A stretch of 64,000 bases of DNA. Origin: Dyella_B nitratireducens (GTDB taxonomy: Bacteria; Pseudomonadota; Gammaproteobacteria; Xanthomonadales; Rhodanobacteraceae). Shown here one piece after another: positions 35,188 to 43,410 of the stretch (position 1 is the stretch's first letter; every line of letters begins with the position of its first letter). The stretch lies in contig NZ_CP064032.1 in assembly GCF_049532905.1 (NCBI RefSeq), forward strand, positions 5,208,001-5,272,000, given 5' to 3'. Position numbers and translations under genes: made by a program. The notes beneath the pieces were generated by a model. The model did not search any database and had not been told where the DNA came from. It saw only the letters and a program-made list of their open reading frames with translations.

Positions 35188-35982
35188 TTACGGCGATTTG
35201 GCGGTCGCACTACGGTCGGTCACGTGCAGACCCTCGATATAGCTGGCCAAGGCCGCGATATCCTGCGGGTCGAGGTTCTTGGCGACGGTCGGCATGATCT
35301 GCGCATGCGCCTCGTGGCCCCAGACGGCGCCATCGTGGAAATCCTTCAACTTGGCTTCGATGTACTGCGCATGCTGACTGGTGAGCTGTGGATACATCGC
35401 GCCCGGATTGCCGCGGCCGTCCATGCCGTGGCATGCCATGCAGGCCGGAATGCCGCGTTGCGGATCACCTTCGCGATAAAGCTGCTGTCCGTGCTCGACC
35501 AGTGCCTGGTCGGCGACACCTGGCAGTGGCTGTTTGCTGGCGAAGTAGGCGCCGATATCGCGCGTGTCCTGGTCGGACAGCGGCGTGGCCATGCCGAGCA
35601 TGATGGCGTTCTGGCGCTCGCCATCTTTGAAGTTGTGCAACTGGTGCGCGATGTACATCTCGTGCTGCCCGGCGAGCTTCGGATACTGCGCGTCGGAAGA
35701 ATTGCCGTCCATGCCGTGGCAGGCGCCGCAGGCGGCGGCCTTGGCCTGGCCGGCCGTGGCATCGCCTGGCTTGGTGGACATCATCCAATTGTCATCGTGC
35801 GGCGCAGCGGCGGGTACGGCGGCAGCCGGCGCGCTCGTGGCGGGAGCGGGTTTGGCGGAGGCAGCTTGGGCCGGCGCGGGAGCTTTGGTGTTCTGCGCAA
35901 GAACGGCGCTGGTGGAGAGAGCAAGAACCAGGGCTACTGCATTCACGACAGCGGGCCGGCAACCGGCGAGCCGAAAACTCAT
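35188..35982 (-). CDS. Diheme cytochrome c4-type protein
   Basis: 264 residues. The start ATG at 35982 has GGAGG upstream. A signal peptide ends near VLAQ, then an Ala/Pro-rich linker (to about residue 62). Two class I cytochrome domains carry CGACH (residues 85-89) and CMACH (181-185), with downstream Met ligands likely in LGMATPLSDQD and IMPTVAKNL. Cytochrome c4 passes electrons to terminal oxidases in the periplasm. It is divergent from engB. The neighbouring DsbA-like genes may assist its thiol chemistry, but this is only context. Confidence 0.87.
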   Translation of the reverse strand: MSFRLAGCRPAVVNAVALVLALSTSAVLAQNTKAPAPAQAASAKPAPATSAPAAAVPAAAPHDDNWMMSTKPGDATAGQAKAAACGACHGMDGNSSDAQYPKLAGQHEMYIAHQLHNFKDGERQNAIMLGMATPLSDQDTRDIGAYFASKQPLPGVADQALVEHGQQLYREGDPQRGIPACMACHGMDGRGNPGAMYPQLTSQHAQYIEAKLKDFHDGAVWGHEAHAQIMPTVAKNLDPQDIAALASYIEGLHVTDRSATAKSP

Positions 35983-36103
35983 ACACTTGCCTCCAGGAAA
36001 CACTGTTGGATGTACGGTGCGCACCCTCAAGCCCTCAGCGCACCGTGACTGGCAGAACTTCAAAATTATCGCTACCCCATACCAGCCGGTCAAACCAAGG
36101 ACT

Positions 36104-36751
36104 ATGCCTACCAATCCCTTGCAGGGCGCACAGTTCGTGCTTGCCGCCCATCGTATCCAGCAACTGCCCACCGACGAAGGTGCCGAGGTGGCATTTGCCG
36201 GACGCTCCAACGCAGGCAAATCCAGTGCATTGAACGCATTGACCGGCCAGAAGGGCCTGGCGCGCACCTCGAAAACACCGGGGCGCACACAGCAGATGGT
36301 CGCCTTTTCACTACCCCCAGTGCTGCGCGGTGAAACGTCGCAGCCGGTAGACACCCGCCTGATCGATCTGCCTGGCTATGGTTACGCCAAGGTGCCTGAC
36401 GCGCTGCGCGATCACTGGCGTCACGAGATCGACCGCTATCTGCACGTCCGTCGTAGTTTGCGCGGTGTCGTGCTGATCGTGGACATCCGCCATCCCATGA
36501 AGGAATTCGACCGGATGATGCTGGACTTCTGCCTCGCCACGGTGCTGCCGTGCCATGTGCTGCTGACCAAGGCCGACAAGCTGTCGCGCAATCAGGCGAG
36601 CCAGGCGTTGGCCGTGTTGCGCAAAGACATGGGCGCGAACACGCCGGTGACGATGCAGGTGTTTTCCGCGCAGAATGGCACGGGCGTCGAGGAGGCACGC
36701 GCTGCCGTCATGACTTTGCTGGCGGGCCATGAGCGCGCCACGATCGAATAG
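36104..36751 (+). CDS. engB: Ribosome biogenesis GTP-binding protein EngB/YihA
   Basis: 215-residue GTPase needed for 50S ribosome assembly. G1 is GRSNAGKSS (residues 33-41), the G2 region is KTPGRTQQ, G3 is DLPGYGYAKVP, G4 is TKADKL and G5 lies near FSAQNGTG. The ATG at 36104 is the first in frame that leaves a family-like N-terminus. It is divergent from cytochrome c4 and convergent with msrC across palindrome copy 4. Confidence 0.93.
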   Translation: MPTNPLQGAQFVLAAHRIQQLPTDEGAEVAFAGRSNAGKSSALNALTGQKGLARTSKTPGRTQQMVAFSLPPVLRGETSQPVDTRLIDLPGYGYAKVPDALRDHWRHEIDRYLHVRRSLRGVVLIVDIRHPMKEFDRMMLDFCLATVLPCHVLLTKADKLSRNQASQALAVLRKDMGANTPVTMQVFSAQNGTGVEEARAAVMTLLAGHERATIE

Positions 36752-36762
36752 CGCGCACGAGC

Positions 36763-36840
36763 CGCGTAGGTTGGGGTGCAAACCCCAACACGGGTGTCTA
36801 CATACATGACGATGTTGGGGTTTGCACCCCAACCTACGCG
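36763..36840. repeat. Recurrent palindromic element, copy 4 (28 bp perfect arms)
   Basis: Arms 36763-36790 and 36813-36840 are perfect reverse complements around 22 bp. It lies between convergent engB and msrC. CTA at 36834-36836 is the TAG stop of msrC, whose last sense codon (GCG) is also inside the arm. Confidence 0.92.
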
Positions 36841-37325
36841 TTGACCGCTTCCATGAATACCGCGCACAACGCTTCCATCCCCGCTCGGTCTTCGTCATCG
36901 AAGCGGCCGATGGACGGACTGTCCACATCCCACACGCCCAGCAGCGTGCCATCGGCCTTCACCAATGGCACGACAATTTCCGATTGTGACGCTGCATCGC
37001 AGGCAATGTGGCCGTCGAAATCGTTCACGTCGCGCACCAACTGCGTCTGGCGCGTCTGCGCCGCGGTGCCGCATACGCCCTTGCCCAGTGCAATGCGGAT
37101 GCAGGCGGGCTTGCCCTGGAAGGGGCCAACGACCAGCTCCCTGCCGTCATAGAGATAAAACCCGGCCCAGTTGAAGTCGGGCAGGCTGTGGAACACCAGT
37201 GCCGCGAAGTTGGCTGCGTTGGCGATGAGGCTGGGCTCACCGGCAAGCATGCCGCGAGCCTGGTCCGCCAGGTCGGCGTATTGCTCGGACTTGCTTGCTC
37301 CCAGGCCGTTTTTGATCTCGAACAT
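36834..37325 (-). CDS. msrC: Free methionine-(R)-sulfoxide reductase (GAF domain)
   Basis: 163-residue single GAF domain enzyme reducing free methionine-R-sulfoxide. The three Cys of the family are at residues 75 (GKPAC), 85 (GKGVCGTA) and 109 (GHIACDA), matching the spacing of E. coli fRMsr. The FNWAGFYLY and SEIVVPLV blocks are conserved. It is divergent from the TMEM175 gene. The stop codon comes from palindrome copy 4. Confidence 0.9.
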   Translation of the reverse strand: MFEIKNGLGASKSEQYADLADQARGMLAGEPSLIANAANFAALVFHSLPDFNWAGFYLYDGRELVVGPFQGKPACIRIALGKGVCGTAAQTRQTQLVRDVNDFDGHIACDAASQSEIVVPLVKADGTLLGVWDVDSPSIGRFDDEDRAGMEALCAVFMEAVNA

Positions 37326-37402
37326 GACGTGTGGACTCGATTGCTGCAGACTGATCCGCCAAAGATGAGGCGTCTATTGTCCAGGCACAAGGGGAATCGG
37401 CT

Positions 37403-38107
37403 ATGAGCGAACAGCATGATGCTGCGCAGAGTGGGCGCGTCGAGGCACACCGGCTGGATGGTTTCATCGACGCAGCTTTCGCGTTTGCGGTAAGCGTGCT
37501 GGCCATTGCGGGGGCCGAGGTGCCGCACAGCATGCATGATCTGTTGCTGGCGCTGGATCGGATTCCGGCTTTTGCCTGCAGTTTCGCCACCCTGATGATC
37601 TTCTGGCACCGCCATGTACGCTGGCGTGACCGTTTCCGGCTGCATGACACGACCAGCATGATCCTGAGCTTGATGCTGGTATTTTTCGCGTTGATTTTTG
37701 TCTACCCCCTTAACATGTTGTTCCAGGCCATGTTCGGTGCACTTTATGGCGCCTTCGCCCATCAGGAACTGTCCGGTGCCCCGTCCATCACCAGCGTGCA
37801 CGAAGTGAAAGCCCTCTACCTTTGCTACGCCTTGGCCTATGCATGCATGGCGGCGTGTCTTGCGTGTCTTTATCGGCATAGCCTGCGCAAGACACATATG
37901 TCGCATGCAGAGCGGATCGATGCGCGGGAAAACTTCTATACCCAATCGGGCTCGATTTGCGTGGCCTTGCTTTCGCTTCTCGTGACGCTCGTTATTCCCG
38001 AGACGCCGACATGGACAGCGTTGCCCGGCTGCCTCTACATCTTGCTGTCGCCGGTCTATTGGATAGCGGGTCGTTGGGCGAGAAGGGCCAAGGCGAGCGC
38101 AGCATGA
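37403..38107 (+). CDS. TMEM175-family (DUF1211) membrane protein, putative potassium channel
   Basis: 234 residues with six membrane helices. The first helix carries HRLDGFIDAAFAFAVSVL, a variant of the family's RxxxFSDAVFAIAiTLL filter motif, with GFID in the place of FSD, so the pore lining may differ. Bacterial TMEM175 proteins conduct potassium. The stop overlaps the bioD start by 4 bp. Confidence 0.78.
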   Translation: MSEQHDAAQSGRVEAHRLDGFIDAAFAFAVSVLAIAGAEVPHSMHDLLLALDRIPAFACSFATLMIFWHRHVRWRDRFRLHDTTSMILSLMLVFFALIFVYPLNMLFQAMFGALYGAFAHQELSGAPSITSVHEVKALYLCYALAYACMAACLACLYRHSLRKTHMSHAERIDARENFYTQSGSICVALLSLLVTLVIPETPTWTALPGCLYILLSPVYWIAGRWARRAKASAA

Positions 38108-38778
38108 GTTCAGCGCTATTCGTGGCCGGTACCGACACAGGTATCGGTAAAACCCATGCGGCATGCACATTGATTCACGCCCTGCGCGCGGCGGGCCACA
38201 GCGTCTGCGGCATGAAGCCGGTCGCCAGCGGATGCATTGAGACGATGCACGGTTTGCGTAACGAGGACGCGCTGGCGTTGCAAGCCGCAAGCGCGCCACC
38301 GCCCGCGTACGAAGAGATTAATCCTGTTGCCTTGCGTGAGCCGCTGTCGCCACATCTGGCCGCTGCTCACGCAGGCGTGACGATTGCGTTGCCGCCGCTA
38401 CACACGGCGTTTCAGAAGCTATACGCGCGTTACGACGTGGTCGTGGTCGAAGGTGTGGGCGGCTGGCGGGTACCGTTATCGCCGGGTTTGCTCGCCTCGG
38501 ATCTTCCCAAGGCGTGGAATTTGCCGGTGATGCTGGTGGTGGGGTTGCGGCTTGGATGCCTCAATCATGCGTTACTCAGCGCCGAGGCCATCCAGGCGGA
38601 TGGCTGCCGTCTGGCTGGCTGGATTGGGAACTGCATCGACCCCGCGATGGCTGCGATCGAGGAGAATATCGACACGCTGCGTACGCTGCTGCCGGTGCCC
38701 TGCCTGGGGATCCTGCCGCATGGCCTGCCACCGGAACGGGCCTCGCATCTGCTGGACCAGGCAGCGCTGCGCTGTTGA
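38104..38778 (+). CDS. bioD: Dethiobiotin synthetase
   Basis: 224 residues. ATP-dependent carboxylation of diaminopelargonate to dethiobiotin. The P-loop is AGTDTGIGKTHAA (8-20); GMKPVASG holds the substrate Lys, VVVEGVGGWRVPL is the Mg/ATP loop, and LVVGLRLGCLNHALLS follows. The start overlaps the stop of the TMEM175 gene (ATGA). The rest of the bio pathway is not in the window. Confidence 0.92.
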   Translation: MSSALFVAGTDTGIGKTHAACTLIHALRAAGHSVCGMKPVASGCIETMHGLRNEDALALQAASAPPPAYEEINPVALREPLSPHLAAAHAGVTIALPPLHTAFQKLYARYDVVVVEGVGGWRVPLSPGLLASDLPKAWNLPVMLVVGLRLGCLNHALLSAEAIQADGCRLAGWIGNCIDPAMAAIEENIDTLRTLLPVPCLGILPHGLPPERASHLLDQAALRC

Positions 38779-38837
38779 GGCAAGCAAAGGCCACCAGGCC
38801 TTCTATGTCAGGAACGGTCACCAAAAAGGGAGAAACC

Positions 38838-39188
38838 ATGACCAGTCGCACTCACTACTATCTGCAGATCAAGGATCTCAAACATGCACGTGGCCCGGAA
38901 TCGACGCTGAGCTACGACGGCGCCGGCCCGAACGATTTTGCTGCAGCCTTGCAGGAAGCGCTGCGCAGTCCGCTGCTGTTTCAGCGCTGGCGCGCCATGC
39001 AACCAGATCCCGATAGCGTGGACGAGCATCTTGGTGTGACCGACCAGATCGCTACAGTAAGTGCGAAGGCCGTGGATTTGCACACCGAAGTGGATGTGAT
39101 CAGCGGTCTTCCGATGAGCATCATTCGTCAGCGTTTGAACTGGCTCATCGGCACGAACTGGCAATTGCACGACGTGCGCCCGGCGTAA
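38838..39188 (+). CDS. Conserved-looking small protein of unknown function
   Basis: 116 residues, soluble, no signal peptide. The ATG at 38838 is preceded by GGGAGAAACC; an in-frame ATG at 38802 is an alternative. The composition is ordinary, with a FAAALQEALRSPLLFQRWRAM helix and a C-terminal RQRLNWLIGTNWQLHDV. It sits 59 bp after bioD on the same strand. No family recognised. Confidence 0.6.
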   Translation: MTSRTHYYLQIKDLKHARGPESTLSYDGAGPNDFAAALQEALRSPLLFQRWRAMQPDPDSVDEHLGVTDQIATVSAKAVDLHTEVDVISGLPMSIIRQRLNWLIGTNWQLHDVRPA

Positions 39189-39288
39189 AACGGCACATCC
39201 GGTACAAGAGCAGGCATAGCATGCTGTCACCCGCGACATGCCGTACGGATCGATCCTGTGCTTCCTTCGATCGGTAGAGCTGTACTGT

Positions 39289-41877
39289 ATGACGACGATT
39301 TCCGGCCCCTCGCCCTTATCAACCTCAACGGTTCCGACGACGGACACCGCCACACCATCTCCTTCGAACACGTCCTCCTCGCCGCCCGTCGCGTCTGTTG
39401 TCACGCGTGCGAACTCCTTCGACGATTCCGCGACCAAGACATATCGCTCCACGTCCACGGCCAAGAGCGCTACGGCGAGTGCGCCATCGCCATCGAGTGC
39501 ATCGACCAGCGCGAGTACCTCCCTGGCCACACGCCGCACCGATCTGAACCGGCGCATAGGGCTGCTTTTCGAGCAGTCACCGTCGTATCACGATGCCGGG
39601 GATGGTTATATCCGCCAGGTGCTGACCAAGCATGCTTCAGAGCTTGGCCTGACGCCCGAGCAGATCGAGAACCTGGATCTGGATAACACCTACTGGACCG
39701 AATACGAGCCGAGCCATTCCCCCCAGCGGTCGGCGTCATGGTTTCCACCACCGCCCAATCCCAAAGCCGGCCAGTTCATCCGCTCCATTCCACTGTCCCA
39801 GATACCGGTGACGAATATCCCCGATGCCATAGGGGATGGCCGCTTCCGTATCACCACCAGCGACGATCCCCAGCAAACCTACGACACTGCGCCACGCGCG
39901 GACATCTCACCCGAAGCATTCGCCAAGGCCTTTGGCGAGGAGAACACCAAGGAGGGCGGCTTCAAGGCCAGCTACCAGCAACAGGTCAACCAGTTTTTTG
40001 ACAGCCAGCACGGCACGCTCAAACAACTTCAGCACGACAAGGCGCAATTCCTGCTGGACCAGCAGCAGGCCAACGGCCAGGTGAAAGACCTGGGGCCGGC
40101 TGACTACACGTTCTTGCGTCAAGCCTTGAACTCGGATCCCGCGGTGAAAGAGATGTCTCGCATCTATCCGTTGGAAATCGCCGGCTACCAGTCACCTTCC
40201 GCCCTGGTCATCGAGGATACCCGGCCGAACGGCCCCACCTACCTGTATTTGCCGGACGAGCCGCAGCCGTGTTTGCGCTTCAAGGACAAGGAGGCGGCCA
40301 AGCAGTATGTCCACCATCGCACGGACGACCCGGCGGGTGCGCATGGGTTCGCGACGACCTATTTCTCATACAACGACGCGGCCGGCACCTGGGACAATGA
40401 CGGCGTCGAGCGCTATCTGAACGATGAAAGCGACTATCGCCGCAGCCAGCTGCATCCCACCGTCGGCGACAATCCAGGGGGCGGAGGCGATCTATATTTG
40501 ATGAACCGGCGGGACATCAGTGCCGATCCGTTCGGGCAACAGGTCGACATCGCCAAAGAGAAAGCACTTGACCAAGCCAATTTCGACATCACCTCCGACG
40601 CGGACAAGGCCGACAAGCGCCGGTATGACGAATGGGGCAGGTACTGGTATCTGCCTGGCCACCAATTGGTGCAGCTGGCGTACGCCAAGACCGGTGCACA
40701 GAAAGCGGAGGCCGCGGGCAGCCTGGCGGGAGATATCCTTGGGCAGGTGCTCCTGGATGGACTGGGTCGAGTGTTTGGTGGGTTGCTGAAGGAGGCTGGG
40801 GCCTTCGCGAAGGCGGAAGCGGAGATGCCCAAGCCGGAGCTATCCGAGCCCGTATCACCCAAACCAGAGGCAGCGTCGCCTAAACCGGAAGAGCCGCCCT
40901 TGGAAGGCGGAAAGCCCCAGTCGCCGTCGCCGCCCGACAAACCCGCACCGCCGCCAAGCCCGACCAACACGGATCTTGAGCCGTACGCGGCCAACGTGAC
41001 GGAGGAACAGCTTCAACCTGGCGGTGGCAGCGGGATCCGGGTAGGCAAGGATGGCTATTCATATGCGCGGGTGGGCGATAAGTACTACCAGGTCGTCAGG
41101 GATCTCCGGAGTCAATCTGGAAAGCCAGTGTATCGGGTGGTCGATCCCCAGGATCCCTATGGCTTTGGATACCGCAACCCGATTTTTTTGCGCTCGGACG
41201 GCAAGGGGGGATGGGTTCCCGAGAAGCTGGGTTTGCGCGGCGGCTCCGATGACATGGACTTCAATGCGATGAAAGAACTCGACCTCGATGAGGAGAGCCG
41301 CCAGAGGCTTATTCAGGAGGAGCGTGACGAGCCTACACCGCCGAATGCGCTTGACGGTTATCTAGGTCCAAGCGATCAACCTCAGCCGGGTCCAAGTACG
41401 GCAATCAGCGGGCCTCATGGCTCTCAGCCGCCGCCTGATCTTCAAGATGTTGGGCGCCTCGATCCAATTCGTCCGGACAAGAACTATGTGTCTGTCAGCC
41501 CTGCCACTGCCTCGTTGTGGGCACGCGCGAGATTACCTCCAGAGGTCAAGGCGTTGTCACCCATGTCCAATATGACCTCAACCGATGCAATGCGCATTGT
41601 GCAAGCCTATTTCATTAAACATGGGTATCAGGTAAAGATGGAATTTCCGAGCAGACACGGAATCACTCCGGGACTCCGAATTACCGACCCAACAACAGGT
41701 AATGTTTTTGTACTTCATGCCAGAGTTGGTACCAATAGGGGTTATGATGGTCTCCAAATTCAAATTCCTCCCCGCATCCCCAATGAACCGGGGACCGTGC
41801 ACGTACTTGCCGTTGTGGCCCGAAATCGCGATGGCGAGGCGACAGAGATCTTTCTCAGGCCTTTGCTTCCTCGTTGA
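39289..41877 (+). CDS. Large effector/toxin-like protein (similar in style to dermonecrotic-toxin/DUF6543 proteins)
   Basis: 862 residues from the ATG at 39289; an upstream in-frame start at 39238 adds 17 residues without support. Residues 1-80 are Ser/Thr/Pro-rich with no signal peptide or membrane helix, as in type III secreted effectors. Residues about 85-500 are a folded region with PDAIGDGRFRITTSDD, YLPDEPQPCLRFKDKEAA and similar blocks like those in Pseudomonas DUF6543 proteins. A Pro-rich linker covers about 514-570. Then comes a module with RVGDKYYQVVRDL, YRVVDP and GKGGWVPEKLGLRGG, then a Pro/Gln linker and a distinct C-terminal region of about 130 residues. A perfect terminator hairpin follows. 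No active-site motif is recognised. Confidence 0.65.
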   Translation: MTTISGPSPLSTSTVPTTDTATPSPSNTSSSPPVASVVTRANSFDDSATKTYRSTSTAKSATASAPSPSSASTSASTSLATRRTDLNRRIGLLFEQSPSYHDAGDGYIRQVLTKHASELGLTPEQIENLDLDNTYWTEYEPSHSPQRSASWFPPPPNPKAGQFIRSIPLSQIPVTNIPDAIGDGRFRITTSDDPQQTYDTAPRADISPEAFAKAFGEENTKEGGFKASYQQQVNQFFDSQHGTLKQLQHDKAQFLLDQQQANGQVKDLGPADYTFLRQALNSDPAVKEMSRIYPLEIAGYQSPSALVIEDTRPNGPTYLYLPDEPQPCLRFKDKEAAKQYVHHRTDDPAGAHGFATTYFSYNDAAGTWDNDGVERYLNDESDYRRSQLHPTVGDNPGGGGDLYLMNRRDISADPFGQQVDIAKEKALDQANFDITSDADKADKRRYDEWGRYWYLPGHQLVQLAYAKTGAQKAEAAGSLAGDILGQVLLDGLGRVFGGLLKEAGAFAKAEAEMPKPELSEPVSPKPEAASPKPEEPPLEGGKPQSPSPPDKPAPPPSPTNTDLEPYAANVTEEQLQPGGGSGIRVGKDGYSYARVGDKYYQVVRDLRSQSGKPVYRVVDPQDPYGFGYRNPIFLRSDGKGGWVPEKLGLRGGSDDMDFNAMKELDLDEESRQRLIQEERDEPTPPNALDGYLGPSDQPQPGPSTAISGPHGSQPPPDLQDVGRLDPIRPDKNYVSVSPATASLWARARLPPEVKALSPMSNMTSTDAMRIVQAYFIKHGYQVKMEFPSRHGITPGLRITDPTTGNVFVLHARVGTNRGYDGLQIQIPPRIPNEPGTVHVLAVVARNRDGEATEIFLRPLLPR

Positions 41878-41944
41878 TTCGGGGGCGTGAAACGTCAGCG
41901 TTGACCCAAGGGGGGAGGCATGATGTCTACGCGCAAACAGTAAA

Positions 41945-41972
41945 GGCCGCTGTGCATGCACAGCGGCCTTTT
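41945..41972 (+). terminator. Rho-independent terminator after the effector-like gene
   Basis: A perfect 24 bp palindrome, GGCCGCTGTGC followed by its complement (41945-41968), and then TTTT (41969-41972). It begins 68 bp after the stop codon. Confidence 0.8.
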
Positions 41973-42258
41973 GGGCGCGTGGCGTTATCAAGGCAATTCG
42001 TGGCTACAAGACGCCTCGTCGTATCGTTGGGCGGGTGTCCAGCATTGCCTTCAATCGACTGTAACGGCAGTTCACCGTCGATCAGCCCGACCTGGCGTGA
42101 GTCACCGGTATCACAGACCTACGCGCGTGGCAGCGTTGGCTCTATCTGGCGGTCGTCATCGATTTACATTCGCGCCAAGTCGTTGGCTGGTCGATGAAAG
42201 CGGTGTGGGGCGTACCCGTCGAGAAACGCTACGCAACGAGATCAAAAATGACAAATTA
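41973..42258. other. Remnant-bearing gap between effector-like and DUF3574 genes
   Basis: About 290 bp without an intact gene. The IS3-type fragment (42071-42210) occupies the middle; both sides look like decayed sequence. The base composition becomes AT-rich near 42240-42300. Confidence 0.6.
42071..42210 (+). pseudogene. Decayed IS3-family transposase (OrfB, integrase core) fragment
   Basis: Read from 42071, the frame gives FTVDQPDLA, a stop (TGA where a Trp codon is expected), VTGITDLRAWQRW, then LYLAVVIDLHSRQVVGWSM. This is the first catalytic-Asp region of the rve core of IS3-group transposases (normally ...LAWVTDITYIRT...WLYLAVVIDL...). Only about 45 codons remain, with one internal stop and several changed residues; the ends of the element are not identifiable. 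It marks past insertion between the two effector-like genes. Confidence 0.8.
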
Positions 42259-43215
42259 TCAAAATGATACTTTGACTTTATATATATCTTTGCGCATTTC
42301 CTTTCCAGAGTAAGCTTTCCAGTAGCTGCGTATTTCTTCGATCTTGGCGCGGTTTTCCGGCGTATCCGTATGGTCAATAATCACTTGGATGGAACGCTGG
42401 GCAGTCATCCCGCGGCGACTGGCTTCGTTCCCATCAGGGACTATTGCACTGAGGCCATCTGGGAAACGTGGGGTGATGATGGTGTCGACAAAGCCGCGCC
42501 ATTTTTCTTCCGAGAGACTTTCTTCCGGTAAATTGAGGTCGACGGTAAGTCGTGTCTCTACCCACTTTGAAGCACTTTCTCCTTCGTTTTCTTGAAGCGT
42601 TTTGTCACCAAACGTCACTTTCATGACGGATTCCTGCGCAGAGTATTCCTTCCAACTGTTGCGAATTTCTTCAATTTTAGAGCGATTTTCCGCTGTGTCC
42701 GAATGGTCAATGATCAATATTTTTGAATATTGGCGGGCGATTCCGCGTCCGTCTTGCCATTGGTATTGCCCGTAGGCGTCGATTGACTTTGCATCGGGGA
42801 AACGCGGCAAGACTTCGTGTTCGAGAAAGTTGTTCCATGTTTCTTCGGAGACACCCAACTCGGGTGTTTCCGATGGTCCGAGGCCGAAGATAAGTCGGGT
42901 TTCCAGTTGTTGAGGAGGTGCGTGTTCACCCGCTTGCTGAACATTTGACGCAGGTGTACCGGGTCTGGGTTCTGTCGCGCTGCCGCGGGGTTGGATGGGA
43001 GCAGGTCGACCGGTTTCTTCGGTGCTTCTGGCGCCTCGAGAATGAGTGCGGGCTGCTGCATAAGAGGGAAGGGTGGTAGCTGGAAAGCCATCCTGATCGA
43101 TCGAAACGAATCGACTCGGAACATCTGGAGTATGTACCGGAGAAGATGGTTTGCTGTTGTTCGTGTTCAGAGATGACGTGTTAGTGCCGTGAGCTTGCAT
43201 GCCGCTGATAGCCAT
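42259..43215 (-). CDS. Protein with two tandem DUF3574-like repeats and a Ser/Pro-rich leader
   Basis: 318 residues; ATG at 43215 with GGAG upstream. Residues 1-100 are disordered, rich in Ser, Thr, Pro, Asn, Gln, with no signal peptide. Repeat 1 (about 104-203) and repeat 2 (about 219-316) are alike: ETRL at the start, then (V/L)SEE-W, then PRFPD, then IIDH-(S/T)DT-ENR-KIEEIR-(S/N)-WK-YS near the end. The unit resembles DUF3574, usually a single-domain secreted protein. The C-terminal codons are AT-rich. The leader suggests secretion by a type III-like route. Function unknown. It reads towards the effector-like gene, with the IS fragment between. Confidence 0.68.
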   Translation of the reverse strand: MAISGMQAHGTNTSSLNTNNSKPSSPVHTPDVPSRFVSIDQDGFPATTLPSYAAARTHSRGARSTEETGRPAPIQPRGSATEPRPGTPASNVQQAGEHAPPQQLETRLIFGLGPSETPELGVSEETWNNFLEHEVLPRFPDAKSIDAYGQYQWQDGRGIARQYSKILIIDHSDTAENRSKIEEIRNSWKEYSAQESVMKVTFGDKTLQENEGESASKWVETRLTVDLNLPEESLSEEKWRGFVDTIITPRFPDGLSAIVPDGNEASRRGMTAQRSIQVIIDHTDTPENRAKIEEIRSYWKAYSGKEMRKDIYKVKVSF

Positions 43216-43410
43216 CGTTGAGGCTCCTGTCTTCGCATGAGATGCGCAAAGCCAGTTTTACCAAAATCCGATCCTGTCCAAAGAACATCATGTTGCCACT
43301 GTTCCGCAGAATTTTTGATTCGATGGCATGGAGACGGTGCCGTACCTAAAGCGTGTTCAAGCTACGATGCAGGCCTCGCCTGATCCATGATCTACCGTCA
43401 GCCTATGAGA

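Noticed and set aside
39189..39288. Plant-inducible (TTCGC-N15-TTCGC) or hrp-box promoter before the effector-like gene, also sought at 43216-43410
   Set aside because: Looked for by eye; no convincing match in either upstream region, so co-regulation with a type III system is not claimed.
42259..43215. Immunity-protein role for the DUF3574-repeat protein against the effector-like protein
   Set aside because: It is on the opposite strand, separated by an IS scar, and has its own secretion-like leader, which an immunity protein would not need.
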